In this document: in pieces, positions 52,085 through 61,135 of the stretch
Layout: each line of letters starts with the position of its first letter
Position numbering within the stretch: position 1 is the stretch's first letter
NCBI GenBank assembly: GCA_040382935.1
Contig: JBEIEP010000004.1
Span: forward strand, 62,001-126,000
Length of the DNA: 64,000 bases
Direction: 5' to 3'
Source: JALQUL01 sp040382935
GTDB lineage: Bacteria > Pseudomonadota > Gammaproteobacteria > Burkholderiales > Burkholderiaceae_C
Made by a program: the position numbers and the translations under genes
Notes under the pieces: model-generated
What the model saw: the letters and a program-made list of their open reading frames with translations, nothing else
What the model was told of the DNA's origin: nothing
The model's database searches: none

Positions 52085-53695
52085 TCAGTCAATGCGGCGC
52101 AAATGGGTGGGGGCGATTTTGAGGCTTTCGCGGTACTTGGTAACGGTGCGCCGAGCGCAGTCGATGCCTTTTTCCGCCAGCAGGGCTGACAATTTTTGGT
52201 CGCTCAGAGGCTTTTTAGGGTTTTCTGCCGCAACCCACTGCAAGATCAAGGTGCGCACCGCTGTGCTCGAGGTGGATTGTCCGTCACCCGAGGCCAAACC
52301 CGAGGTAAAAAAGTATTTTAATTCCAAGGTGCCTTGCGGGCCGGTGATGTATTTGGCAGTGGTGATTCTTGAAACAGTCGATTCGTGCAGACCCAGTTCG
52401 TCGGCAACTTCACGCAGCACCATGGGTTTGAGATGAAGCGGGCCTTTGGCAAAAAATGCCTGCTGGTGGTCCACAATGGTTTGGCTGACGTTAAGCAGGG
52501 TGTCGCAGCGCTGGCCCAGGCTTTTTACCAACCAGCGCGCCTCAAGCAGTGCCTCTTGCAGTGAATCCGCTCGCGCCGCCTTATCGGTCTGCAAGACCTT
52601 GACCATACGGTCATTTACGCGCAGACCAGACCGCACGTGGGGTGCCAGTGCGGCCACGTAGCGGGACCCTTGCGATTTGACCAAGACGTCGGGGCGAATG
52701 ACCGGTGCGCAATCGCTCCCAAAAGCCCGACCAGGACGAGGTTCTAGGCGACGAATCAGGTCACAGGCATGTCGTATGGCTTCTTCTGTACTGCCACAGC
52801 TTTTGGCCAACTGGCGGTAATCCCGCTTGACCAACCAAGCCAAGGGTTGGCGCAGTACGCCAAGCGCCAACCCTATGCACTTCACCTGTTCCTGTGCTCG
52901 CTCAGGGTTGGCTTGGGGCGGCGCTTGTTGGGACAAGCGGTCCCACAATTGCAAACGCAAACAACTGACCAAGTCAGTTGCTCCAACGCCAGGGGGGTCC
53001 ATTTGCTGCACACATTCCAGCGCCTGTTCCAACGCATCGCCCACTTCGTTGGCTGCAGGCCGGGCGTAAGGAACGAAATCGTCCACCAAGGCGTCCAAGG
53101 GTTCGGTTAGCCACCCGTCGTCGTTCAAATGCTCAATTACAAACAAAACCGCCGCGCGCTGCAAACCCGCCAAGTGCAAGCCCATCGCCTGTTCCCGCAA
53201 ATGCTCATGCAGCGTCGTGGGTGCCACCTGCCATTGCACCGGGTCCTCGCCCTCCTGTGAAGAGGCGGTAAAGGGCAGGTCCAAGTCGTGGGTGTCCCTG
53301 GCCTGCCAGGGCGCGTCGGCATCGCCGTGATGAGGTGTTTCGTCGATTTGCCCCGCCCGTGGTTCTTCGCTATCCCAAGGGGTAGAAGAGTCGAAAACAG
53401 GGCTTTCGTCGTTGACCTGCCAGTCCGTATCCACCTGCAGTTCGACCAGGGCTTGCTCGCCAACGCCCTCTGCCTCATCGGGACCTAGCTCGGTTCGCTC
53501 GTCGTCAGGCGGGGTGTCTTCGTCAGGGGTTGCGTCGTCCTCACGGGTCGATTCCAGAAAAGGATTTTGGGCCAGGTACTGCGCGATCTCCTGGCTCAAC
53601 TCCAAATCAGACAATTGCAAAAGCCGAATCGACTGCTGCAACTGGGGCGTTAAGGTCAGGTGCTGCGCGGTGCGCTGCGTCAGTCCTAGTTTCAT
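52085..53695 (-). CDS. rpoN: RNA polymerase sigma-54 factor RpoN
   Basis: RpoN directs polymerase to -24/-12 promoters that need enhancer-binding activators. The 536-residue product has the Gln/Leu-rich activator-contact region I (LTPQLQQSIRLLQLSDLELS), an acidic region II (about 55-150), the core-binding domain, the helix-turn-helix VADELGLHESTVSRITTAKY and the diagnostic RpoN box ARRTVTKYRE near the end. It follows lptB by 34 bases as in relatives. The usual downstream hpf-ptsN-hprK genes are replaced here by rlmL. Confidence 0.97.
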   Translation of the reverse strand: MKLGLTQRTAQHLTLTPQLQQSIRLLQLSDLELSQEIAQYLAQNPFLESTREDDATPDEDTPPDDERTELGPDEAEGVGEQALVELQVDTDWQVNDESPVFDSSTPWDSEEPRAGQIDETPHHGDADAPWQARDTHDLDLPFTASSQEGEDPVQWQVAPTTLHEHLREQAMGLHLAGLQRAAVLFVIEHLNDDGWLTEPLDALVDDFVPYARPAANEVGDALEQALECVQQMDPPGVGATDLVSCLRLQLWDRLSQQAPPQANPERAQEQVKCIGLALGVLRQPLAWLVKRDYRQLAKSCGSTEEAIRHACDLIRRLEPRPGRAFGSDCAPVIRPDVLVKSQGSRYVAALAPHVRSGLRVNDRMVKVLQTDKAARADSLQEALLEARWLVKSLGQRCDTLLNVSQTIVDHQQAFFAKGPLHLKPMVLREVADELGLHESTVSRITTAKYITGPQGTLELKYFFTSGLASGDGQSTSSTAVRTLILQWVAAENPKKPLSDQKLSALLAEKGIDCARRTVTKYRESLKIAPTHLRRID

Positions 53696-53729
53696 GGGGG
53701 ATTGGGCGTGGTCGCCGGGGCACGCACTC

Positions 53730-54521
53730 TCACATCTTGAACGATTCGCCCAGGTACACGCGGCGTACTTCGGGGTTCGCTACGATCTGTTGAGACGTAC
53801 CTTGGGCCAACACGACTCCTTCGTTGATGATGTACGCCTCATCGCAAATGCCCAGGGTCTCTCGCACGTTGTGGTCGGTGATCAACACACCGATCTGTCG
53901 CTCTTTCAAGAAGCGAATGATCTGTTGAATATCGATCACTGCGATGGGGTCTATGCCCGCAAACGGTTCGTCCAGCAAAACGAAACGCGGCTGTGTGGCC
54001 AAAGTGCGCGCGATTTCGGTGCGCCTACGTTCTCCACCGGACAGCGCAACAGCCGGCGAGCGGCGTAAATGCACCACGTGCAGATCCTGCAGCAGTTGCT
54101 CCAAGCGTTGGTCGATATCGTCTCGGGACAACGGCTGGCCCTTTTTCGCACCGTCGTGATAGTTTTGAAGTTCTAACACCGCACGGATGTTTTCTTCGAC
54201 GGTCAGTCCGCGAAAAATCGAAGGCTCTTGCGGCAGGTAGCTCAGGCCCAGTCGAGAACGACGGTGAATCGGTAAGTGGTGCACCGCCTGACCGTCGATT
54301 GAAATCGTGCCCCCATCGGGCCTGACCAGTCCCACAATCATGTAAAACGACGTTGTCTTACCAGCCCCATTGGGGCCTAGCAAGCCCACCACCTGTCCCT
54401 GCCTGACCGCCAATGACACGTGCTTGACCACCTGACGACCACCATAGGTCTTGGACAGGCCCTCTGCCACCAATCGGCCGTGGGAGGCGTCGGTACTTGG
54501 CAGGGCTGCCACATCCTTCAT
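53730..54521 (-). CDS. lptB: LPS export ABC transporter ATP-binding protein LptB
   Basis: LptB powers LptFG to extract LPS from the inner membrane. The 263-residue ATPase has Walker A GPNGAGKTT (49-57), signature LSGGERRRTEIARTL, Walker B FVLLDEPFAGIDPIA and the switch His in LITDHNVRETLG. It overlaps the lptA stop by four bases. Confidence 0.97.
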   Translation of the reverse strand: MKDVAALPSTDASHGRLVAEGLSKTYGGRQVVKHVSLAVRQGQVVGLLGPNGAGKTTSFYMIVGLVRPDGGTISIDGQAVHHLPIHRRSRLGLSYLPQEPSIFRGLTVEENIRAVLELQNYHDGAKKGQPLSRDDIDQRLEQLLQDLHVVHLRRSPAVALSGGERRRTEIARTLATQPRFVLLDEPFAGIDPIAVIDIQQIIRFLKERQIGVLITDHNVRETLGICDEAYIINEGVVLAQGTSQQIVANPEVRRVYLGESFKM

Positions 54522-55174
54522 TTGACGGTGTCGCCTATTTTTGGCACCACGCGCAAAGCCGGTGCCGGTGCACTGGCGGGTGGTGAGGCAGGTGCCGCCG
54601 CGTTCTTGGGTTTGGCCGCAATAATGGCTGTTACACGGCCTGAGGGGTTTTGAGCACTCGCATGCAGAGGTCCACCGTCCACAAAATAGCGCGCACTGGT
54701 GTTGTCGTACACAATTTTGCCGCCTTTGAGTTCGTCCTGCACCATAGCGCCTGCCAGCCGGCGCATGACGGCGCGTCGCTGCAAGGTGATGGTATCGGCC
54801 GCTCCTGCGTAATCAATCTGTTCGGCCTCGCCTTCAATGAACTCATTCACACCGTCGCGCTTTTGTCTGAAAAATGCGGGCATCCCACCGGGCACTGCGT
54901 AAATAGTGGCCGATTGGTTGCCTGCAGCGTCCGTACGCACCTCAATGCGACCACCACGCATCACGATACTGCCTTTGGTGACCACGACATTGCCTGTCAG
55001 TTCTGTCACCTGTTTTTGCTCATCGTGGCGCACCGCATCGGCCTGCGCGTTCATCGGCAACGCGTTATCGGCTTTTTCCGCGTGACCCATGTGAGCCATC
55101 AAAAGCAGCGACCCTAGCATACCCACCAGGGTTGGCAGTCGAAAAAAATGAGAGGTGTTGGCCAAACGTTTCAT
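54518..55174 (-). CDS. lptA: LPS transport periplasmic protein LptA
   Basis: LptA forms the periplasmic bridge carrying LPS. The 218-residue product has a signal peptide ending near GHA (about residue 32), then a beta-jellyroll OstA-like domain (EQKQVTELTGNVVVTKGSIVMRGGRIEV, EGEAEQIDYAGAADTITL) and an Ala/Pro-rich tail from about 190 that is not part of the fold. lptC and kdsC, usually upstream, are not here; dsbA is next. Confidence 0.94.
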   Translation of the reverse strand: MKRLANTSHFFRLPTLVGMLGSLLLMAHMGHAEKADNALPMNAQADAVRHDEQKQVTELTGNVVVTKGSIVMRGGRIEVRTDAAGNQSATIYAVPGGMPAFFRQKRDGVNEFIEGEAEQIDYAGAADTITLQRRAVMRRLAGAMVQDELKGGKIVYDNTSARYFVDGGPLHASAQNPSGRVTAIIAAKPKNAAAPASPPASAPAPALRVVPKIGDTVK

Positions 55175-55191
55175 AGATCACACAAATTGGA

Positions 55192-55839
55192 TCAGGCCGA
55201 TTTTTGTAGCTGCACCGCCAAAATTTCGACCGATTTGAGCGCCCGTTCGGTTGTTTTGCTCAACTCGCCGTCAATGTAGTAGCGGCCTTGAATGCCAAAG
55301 GACGGAACGCCCGACACCTGAAACGCGTTCACCAACTGGCTCGCACGCGCCGGCTTACCGGCTACCGAAAACGACTCATAGGTCTTTTTGAAGGTGGCAA
55401 AGTCCAGACCACTGGTCTTTGCCCAATTCATTACCTCTTGATCGCTCAGCAGTTTCATTTTTTTAACATGGACAGCGGCAAAGACCTGGGTGTGGTGGCT
55501 CTCCACCTTGCCCATCGCCTCCAAGGTGTAATACAGCTGCTGCATCGCCTTGGCGCGGCTGTCAAAAGCCACAGGAACTCGCTTGAACACAATGTACGGT
55601 GGGATCTTTTTCAACCACTGGGCCAGCATGGGCTCAAAAACGTTGCAGTGGGGGCAAAAATAGCCAAAAAACTCAATCACTTCTACCTTGCCCTTGGGTA
55701 CGTCCACCGCTATGCGTGGACTGATTTCAAGATAGTCCTTGCCTTTGACCAGGGCTGTTTGTGCCAAGGCCAAGCCAGGAGCCAAAGTACCAGTTGCAGC
55801 CAAAGCTGCCGACCATTGCACGAGATCACGACGTTTCAT
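55192..55839 (-). CDS. dsbA: Thiol:disulfide interchange protein DsbA
   Basis: DsbA introduces disulfides into periplasmic proteins. The 215-residue product has a signal peptide (cleavage after ALAQ, about residue 27), the active site C62-P-H-C65 within FFGYFCPHCNVFE, an alpha-helical insertion and the cis-Pro loop VSGVPSFGIQGRYY. The N-terminus MKRRDLVQW resembles a Tat signal, unusual for DsbA, which normally goes via SRP/Sec. It lies between the SPOR gene and lptA. Confidence 0.95.
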   Translation of the reverse strand: MKRRDLVQWSAALAATGTLAPGLALAQTALVKGKDYLEISPRIAVDVPKGKVEVIEFFGYFCPHCNVFEPMLAQWLKKIPPYIVFKRVPVAFDSRAKAMQQLYYTLEAMGKVESHHTQVFAAVHVKKMKLLSDQEVMNWAKTSGLDFATFKKTYESFSVAGKPARASQLVNAFQVSGVPSFGIQGRYYIDGELSKTTERALKSVEILAVQLQKSA

Positions 55840-55866
55840 AAGACTCTTCCTTCACTAACATTTGAC

Positions 55867-56592
55867 TTACTTGGGTGATTTCACCAAGGCAGCGTCGAAA
55901 CCTGCCTTCTCTAGTTTGGATTTCATGCTTTCAGCGTCCTCTGCACGAGTGAACGGGCCGGCACGAACTCTGTATATCGGCTTGCCACTTTGCTCGCGTT
56001 CAGACACCTTGGTTTCAATGCCTAAAATAGCCAGCCTGGCTTTTTGCGCGTTCGCATCGTCAGAAAGTTTGAATGCGCCTGCTTGCACGTAGAACACGCC
56101 AAGCGCTTCGTCATTCTTGACCTCTGTGGGTTTGGCCAACTGTCCTGTGACCACAGGCGCTTGGCCCTGCGCCTTGGCTTTCACCAGATCGCCTATAGGG
56201 TCATTGCCCGTGACTTTACCCGCATTAGGGGTCGATGCAGCTGCAGCCGGATTGGGCGTTTCGGATTTTTTATCAACGCCCGCCTCCGCTGCAACGGGAC
56301 TGCTGGCCGCTGCCATTGCGCTTGCGGCAAGGGCCTGCAAACTCGCAGGGGGAGGTTTAGTAAACAAACCACCATTGGGATTCCAGTCCTTGTTTTTTTG
56401 TGCTTCTTCCGTCTCCGACAGGGTTTGCGTAGGGTTCACACGGTTCACCACTGGGCTTTGGGCTTTTGCATACCAAACGGCGCCAGCAGCCACCACCAGC
56501 AAGCTAATGGCCACGCCAATCACAATGCCCAAGGCCGTACTGCCGCACTGTGACTTGATTGCTTGCAAACCATTCGGGTTTAACTTTTGCAT
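55867..56592 (-). CDS. SPOR-domain membrane protein (FtsN-like)
   Basis: SPOR domains bind denuded glycan strands at division septa. From ATG 56592 (AAGGGA upstream) the product is 241 residues: a short cytoplasmic start, one membrane helix (about 22-43), an Ala/Pro/Lys-rich linker and a C-terminal SPOR domain (about 165-241, GVFYVQAGAFKLSDDANAQK, YRVRAGPFTRAEDAESMKSK). An alternative ATG two codons upstream exists. FtsN-like function is inferred from layout and its location between argS and dsbA, which is common in Burkholderiales. Confidence 0.9.
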   Translation of the reverse strand: MQKLNPNGLQAIKSQCGSTALGIVIGVAISLLVVAAGAVWYAKAQSPVVNRVNPTQTLSETEEAQKNKDWNPNGGLFTKPPPASLQALAASAMAAASSPVAAEAGVDKKSETPNPAAAASTPNAGKVTGNDPIGDLVKAKAQGQAPVVTGQLAKPTEVKNDEALGVFYVQAGAFKLSDDANAQKARLAILGIETKVSEREQSGKPIYRVRAGPFTRAEDAESMKSKLEKAGFDAALVKSPK

Positions 56593-56601
56593 ACCCATCC
56601 C

Positions 56602-58278
56602 TTACATCCGATCTGGTGCCGACACACCCAACACCGCCAACCCGTTAGAGATCACACGGCGAGTGGCCGCCACCAATGCCAGCCGTGCTTGACGCAACCG
56701 TGAGTCGTCTACAAGTATCCGCTCCGCATCGTAATAGCTGTGGTAGGTACTGGCCAGCTCGCGCAGGTAAAAGGTCACATCGTGGGGCGCAAAATCCTCG
56801 GCAGCACCGGTCAAAACCTCGGGATATCTGGCCAACATCATCATCAAATTCAAGGCTTGTGGGCTATCTAGTACGGTCAGGTCTGCCTCCTGCAGCAAAG
56901 CAAAATCACCGCCCCAACTGGCCAACACCGAAGAAATCCGCGCATGTGCGTACTGTACGTAATACACCGGGTTTTCGTTGTTTTTGGCCAAAGCTAAATC
57001 AATATCAAACAGGTATTCGGTATCGGGCTTACGCGACAACAAAAAGAACCTCACCGCATCTGCACCTGTCCATTCAATCAGGTCGCGCAGCGTCACGTAA
57101 GAGCCTGCGCGTTTTGAAATTTTGACTTCCTGCCCGCCGCGCATCACCCGTACCATAGTGTGCAGCACGTAATCAGGATAACCCAGCGCCACGTCTTTTT
57201 TGCTGGCTTGCAAACCCGCGCGTACGCGGGCAATTGTGCCGTGATGGTCAGTACCCTGAATATTAATGGCGCGGGTATAGCCACGCTCCCACTTGGTCAG
57301 ATGGTAGGCCACGTCGGGAACAAAATAAGTGAGGGAGCCATCGCTCTTGCGCATCACCCGGTCTTTGTCGTCGCCGTAGGCAGTGGTTTGCAGCCACAGC
57401 GCACCGTCTTTCTCATAGGTTTGGCCATTCGCCACCAAATCCTTTACAACGGCCTGCACTTTGCCGCTGGCGTACAAACTCGATTCAAGGTAATACTGGT
57501 CAAACACCAGACCAAAGGCCTTCAAGTCCAGGTCCTGTTCGCGGCGCAGGTAGGCCACCGCAAACTCGCGGATTGCGTCCAAATCGTCTACATCACCCTT
57601 GCCGGTTACCGTGCGGTCGTCCGCTTGCACCGTCTTTTTTGCTATGTAATCGTTGGCAATGTCGGCAATGTAGTCGCCGTTATAAGCCGTCTCTGGCCAA
57701 TTGGCATGGCCAGGATGCACCCCTTTGGCGCGCCATTGGGTGCTGATCGCCAGGTTGTTAATTTGCACGCCCGCGTCGTTGTAGTAAAACTCGCGGTGCA
57801 CCCGCCAGCCTTGGCTGGCGTACAAATTACAAATCGCATCGCCTAAGGCGGCCTGCCGTCCATGGCCCACGTGTAGGGGTCCGGTGGGGTTGGCCGAGAC
57901 AAACTCAACCATCATAGATTGACCGTTGGGGCTTTGGGCGCCAAAGCTCTCGCCTTGCGAAAGCACCTCATGTATCACCGCCTGCTTGGCTTCGGGTTTG
58001 AGCTTGAGATTCAGAAACCCGGGTCCCGCGATAGAGATTTCTTCAACCCATCGCGCAAATCCTGCCTGCGCCATCAGTCTGTCACACAGCAGTTGGGCCA
58101 ATACCCTAGGGTTTTGCCCCAAAGGTTTAGCCAACTGCATGGCATTGGTACAAGCCCAATCACCAAGCGAGGCCACTTTGGGATTTTCAAAGGCCGCTTT
58201 GGCACCCGCGCCTTCGGACAGGCTTTCTAGCTGTTGACGCAGTTCCTCTAAAAGGCAGGCCTTGACCGACACTGTCAT
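56602..58278 (-). CDS. argS: Arginyl-tRNA synthetase
   Basis: ArgRS charges tRNA-Arg. From the ATG at 58278 the product is 558 residues. It has the Arg-specific N-terminal Add1 domain, FVSANPTGPLHVGHGRQ with HVGH as the class I signature, the KISKRAG equivalent of KMSKS, and the C-terminal anticodon-binding helices (TFYLRELASTYHSYYDAERI). The open frame extends 59 codons further upstream but without family similarity. It ends ten bases before the preferred SPOR-gene start. Confidence 0.96.
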   Translation of the reverse strand: MTVSVKACLLEELRQQLESLSEGAGAKAAFENPKVASLGDWACTNAMQLAKPLGQNPRVLAQLLCDRLMAQAGFARWVEEISIAGPGFLNLKLKPEAKQAVIHEVLSQGESFGAQSPNGQSMMVEFVSANPTGPLHVGHGRQAALGDAICNLYASQGWRVHREFYYNDAGVQINNLAISTQWRAKGVHPGHANWPETAYNGDYIADIANDYIAKKTVQADDRTVTGKGDVDDLDAIREFAVAYLRREQDLDLKAFGLVFDQYYLESSLYASGKVQAVVKDLVANGQTYEKDGALWLQTTAYGDDKDRVMRKSDGSLTYFVPDVAYHLTKWERGYTRAINIQGTDHHGTIARVRAGLQASKKDVALGYPDYVLHTMVRVMRGGQEVKISKRAGSYVTLRDLIEWTGADAVRFFLLSRKPDTEYLFDIDLALAKNNENPVYYVQYAHARISSVLASWGGDFALLQEADLTVLDSPQALNLMMMLARYPEVLTGAAEDFAPHDVTFYLRELASTYHSYYDAERILVDDSRLRQARLALVAATRRVISNGLAVLGVSAPDRM

Positions 58279-58565
58279 ATTTTTAATGCGAGACCTTACC
58301 CGCTCTCCTGATAAAAGGTTGCTCAAGGGGAAGCCCCTCTGTAATCCTAGAATGGTAAGGGCAAAGTCTCTATTTTTTTGGTGCTTCTGGTCAAAGCGAT
58401 GTCTTTTTGTAACGCGAGAGCGCAGTGCCATAGCGGATTGGTGGTCTGTGGCCAAACGCTTGGGTTCCCGCTCAATTTTGCAACCCTCCCGCGCTAACCC
58501 TGGCGTAGCCCATGTAAAATCTTAAGGTTTAGCGATATTCTTACCTCACTGGACCCTCTTTGAAC

Positions 58566-59222
58566 ATGAAATCCAATCGTCCAAGCTCCTCATGGGCCGC
58601 TGCAGTTAAATTCGGCCTGGCTGCTTCCCTCGTGCAATTGTGCGTAGGAGTGGCTTTGGCCAGTACGCCAGCGCCTGTCGCAACGGTTGACCTCGTCAAA
58701 GGCCAAGCAAGTTACGCAGCCACCTGCGCAGCCTGCCATGGTCCTGACGGCAACTCGGCCATTCCCGCCAACCCCAAACTGGCCGGTCAAAACGCCCATT
58801 ACCTGAACAAGCAACTGCAAGAGTTCAAGTCCGGCAAACGGGCCAACCCCGTCATGTCGGGCATGGTTGCTGCGCAAACGCCCGACGACATGCGCAACAT
58901 TTCAGGCTGGTTGGCCAGCCAAAAGCCGCAAAGTGGCACAGCCAAAGAAAAAGACCTACTCGCCTTGGGTGAAGAGATTTACAGGGGCGGCATAGCCGAT
59001 CGTCAAATCCCAGCCTGTTCCGGTTGCCACAGCCCCAACGGTGCTGGCATCCCTAACCAATACCCGCGCCTGGCCGGACAACACGCCGACTACACCGCCG
59101 CCCAATTGACGGCCTTTAGAGAGGGCGTAAGGGCCAACAACCTGCCCATGACCCAAGTCGCGGCCAAACTCAACAACCGCGAAATCAAGGCGGTGTCCGA
59201 CTACATTGCCGGGCTGCGTTAA
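58566..59222 (+). CDS. Dihaem cytochrome c4-type protein
   Basis: Periplasmic electron carrier to terminal oxidases. The 218-residue product has a signal peptide (cleavage after ALA, about residue 35) and two class I cytochrome c domains: CAACH with downstream Met in NPVMSGM, and CSGCH with NLPMTQVA. The ATG at 58566 is used; an in-frame TTG lies two codons earlier. TAAAAT at 58515-58520 may be its -10 box. It diverges from argS over 287 bases, and a strong terminator follows. Confidence 0.92.
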   Translation: MKSNRPSSSWAAAVKFGLAASLVQLCVGVALASTPAPVATVDLVKGQASYAATCAACHGPDGNSAIPANPKLAGQNAHYLNKQLQEFKSGKRANPVMSGMVAAQTPDDMRNISGWLASQKPQSGTAKEKDLLALGEEIYRGGIADRQIPACSGCHSPNGAGIPNQYPRLAGQHADYTAAQLTAFREGVRANNLPMTQVAAKLNNREIKAVSDYIAGLR

Positions 59223-59271
59223 GGCCATCGTTTAACCTTATCCACTGGCCCATAGCAGGCGGTGGTGACAC

Positions 59272-59302
59272 AAAAAAAACCGGGAACTATCCCGGTTTTT
59301 TT
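59272..59302 (+). terminator. Rho-independent terminator after cytochrome c4
   Basis: CCGGGA-ACTA-TCCCGG at 59280-59295 is flanked by eight A and seven T, so the stem extends through A-T pairs. It is 50 bases after the stop. The symmetry allows bidirectional use, but moxR on the far side is co-directional. Confidence 0.9.
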
Positions 59303-59450
59303 ATTCCCAAATGCAAAGCCTTGACAGGTGCGTACAAGCAGAGGCTCGAACGCGGTCACCGGGGCGACAAAATTTTAAGATTCAGTGCCAGTTGCTGAAC
59401 AATTTGAGCGCACAATTTCAGGCCTAGTTGCTACCTGCATGGATGTTGTT

Positions 59451-60293
59451 ATGAAGTTTGAAGGTTCCGCCCAATACATTGCCACCCAAGACTTGATGTT
59501 GGCCGTTAACGCCGCCATTACGCTAAAAAAGCCCCTGTTGGTCAAAGGTGAACCCGGCACCGGTAAAACCATGCTCGCAGAAGAAGTGGCCAGCGCCCTC
59601 AACCTGCCCCTCTTGCAGTGGCACATCAAATCCACCACCAAAGCCCAGCAAGGCCTGTACGAATACGATGCCGTCAGCCGCTTACGCGATTCGCAACTGG
59701 GTGAAGAAAAAGTCAAAGACATCCACAACTACATCGTCAAAGGCGTGTTGTGGCAGGCTTTTACGGCCGACCAACCCGTCGCACTGCTGATTGACGAGAT
59801 CGACAAGGCCGATATTGAGTTCCCCAACGACTTGCTGCGCGAAATCGACCGCATGGAGTTTTATGTTTACGAGACGCGTGAACTCATCAAAGCCAAGCAC
59901 CGCCCTTTGGTATTTATCACCTCTAACAACGAAAAAGAACTACCCGATGCCTTCCTGCGTCGTTGCTTTTTCCATTACATCAAGTTTCCCGACGCCACCA
60001 CCATGCAACAAATCGTGGACGTGCATTTCCCAGGCCTCAAAAAGGAATTGCTCACCGCTGCCATGAAAACCTTCTTCGACATCCGCAACCTGTCAGGTCT
60101 CAAAAAGAAACCCTCGACCAGCGAATTGCTCGACTGGCTCAAACTGCTGGTGGCCGAAGACATTCCCTTAGAGGTCTTGCAAAGCAAAGACGACAAAGTC
60201 ATCGTACCCCCCCTGGTGGGCGCTCTGCTCAAAAATGAGCAAGATGTCACCCTGTTTGAAAAACTGGTGTTCATGCAAAGCCGCAACCGCTAA
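59451..60293 (+). CDS. MoxR-family AAA+ ATPase
   Basis: MoxR ATPases act as chaperones for metal-centre insertion or complex maturation, usually with a VWA partner. From the ATG at 59451 the 280-residue product begins MKFEGSAQYIATQDLM; the P-loop is KGEPGTGKTML, Walker B is LLIDEIDKADIEF, sensor 1 is FITSNNEKELPDAFLRR. The lid domain follows. It heads a compact group with a small membrane protein, a GNAT enzyme and a VWA/CoxE-like protein; the latter is the likely partner. The client is unknown. Confidence 0.93.
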   Translation: MKFEGSAQYIATQDLMLAVNAAITLKKPLLVKGEPGTGKTMLAEEVASALNLPLLQWHIKSTTKAQQGLYEYDAVSRLRDSQLGEEKVKDIHNYIVKGVLWQAFTADQPVALLIDEIDKADIEFPNDLLREIDRMEFYVYETRELIKAKHRPLVFITSNNEKELPDAFLRRCFFHYIKFPDATTMQQIVDVHFPGLKKELLTAAMKTFFDIRNLSGLKKKPSTSELLDWLKLLVAEDIPLEVLQSKDDKVIVPPLVGALLKNEQDVTLFEKLVFMQSRNR

Positions 60294-60313
60294 TTTCTAT
60301 TGCAAACACTCTT

Positions 60314-60520
60314 ATGAATTCACTTCTCAAAGAAGGTTTAGGCGACGCCATCGGCTTTTTTGTCGGTGCCCTGATCGGGTATGGTGTTGGACAATGGTTG
60401 GGCTTTGATTTGTTCGCTGCGGGCTATGGCACGGCTAGCATCATCGCGATCTTGTTGGTCGGTCTAGGGGGTGGCCTTGGCCTTCAACTGATACGGCGAT
60501 GGACTCGGCGCTCCACTTAA
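60314..60520 (+). CDS. Small hydrophobic protein, two membrane segments
   Basis: The 68-residue product has two Gly-rich helices (about 11-30 and 39-59) and a basic C-terminus (RRWTRRST). I recognise no family. Position in the moxR group, 20 bases after moxR and four before the GNAT gene, and a coding-like composition support it as a real gene. Confidence 0.7.
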   Translation: MNSLLKEGLGDAIGFFVGALIGYGVGQWLGFDLFAAGYGTASIIAILLVGLGGGLGLQLIRRWTRRST

Positions 60521-60524
60521 ACCT

Positions 60525-61127
60525 ATGAACACGCAATTTGTGCAACCGGTAGAACTCGCCCTCAATGGCGTTCGCTTGGTCCCGCTGGCGCTAGAGCACG
60601 AGCCGGGGTTGCAAGAGGCCGCGCAAGATGGCGAGCTTTGGCGCATCCGTGTCACCTCGGTGCCAGAACCCGAGAACACACGCCGGTACATCGAAGCAGC
60701 CCTTGAGGCACGCGCCAAAGGCGACCGCTTCCCCTTTGCTGTCACCTTAGCCCAGACCGGCCAAGTCATTGGTTCCACCAGCTACCATGACATCCTGCCT
60801 GCCGTTAAACGGGTCGAAATCGGTTGGACTTGGTATGCCAAGCGCCACCAAAAAACCCATGTCAATGCCACCTGCAAATTGCTGCTCATGAGCCATGCCT
60901 TTGAGACGCTGGGGTGCCATGTGGTGGGCTGGCGTACCGACAACTTCAATTTTGCCTCCCAACAAGCCATCACAAGATTGGGCGCAAAACTAGACGGTGT
61001 CATCCGTGGTCACGCCCTGCGGCGCGACGGCACCATACGCGACACCTACATCTACAGTATGCGATCCGGCGAATGGCCAGAAGCCAAAGCCGAACTGTTG
61101 CACCGCCTGGCCAAACCTAGAGGCTGA
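60525..61127 (+). CDS. GNAT N-acetyltransferase (RimJ/RimL-like)
   Basis: The 200-residue protein has the GNAT fold of the RimJ/RimL group: GVRLVPLALEHEPGL at the start, FAVTLAQTGQVIGSTSYHDI, VEIGWTWYAKRHQKTHVNATCKLLLMSHAFE around the acetyl-CoA site, and NFASQQAITRLGAKLDGVIRGHAL. Members acetylate protein N-termini or small amines; the substrate here is unknown. It lies between the small membrane protein and the VWA gene. Confidence 0.9.
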   Translation: MNTQFVQPVELALNGVRLVPLALEHEPGLQEAAQDGELWRIRVTSVPEPENTRRYIEAALEARAKGDRFPFAVTLAQTGQVIGSTSYHDILPAVKRVEIGWTWYAKRHQKTHVNATCKLLLMSHAFETLGCHVVGWRTDNFNFASQQAITRLGAKLDGVIRGHALRRDGTIRDTYIYSMRSGEWPEAKAELLHRLAKPRG

Positions 61128-61135
61128 ACGCCACC

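Noticed and set aside
59321..59326. TTGACA as -35 box of a moxR promoter
   Set aside because: The sequence is a perfect -35 box, but no acceptable -10 box lies 15-19 bases downstream.
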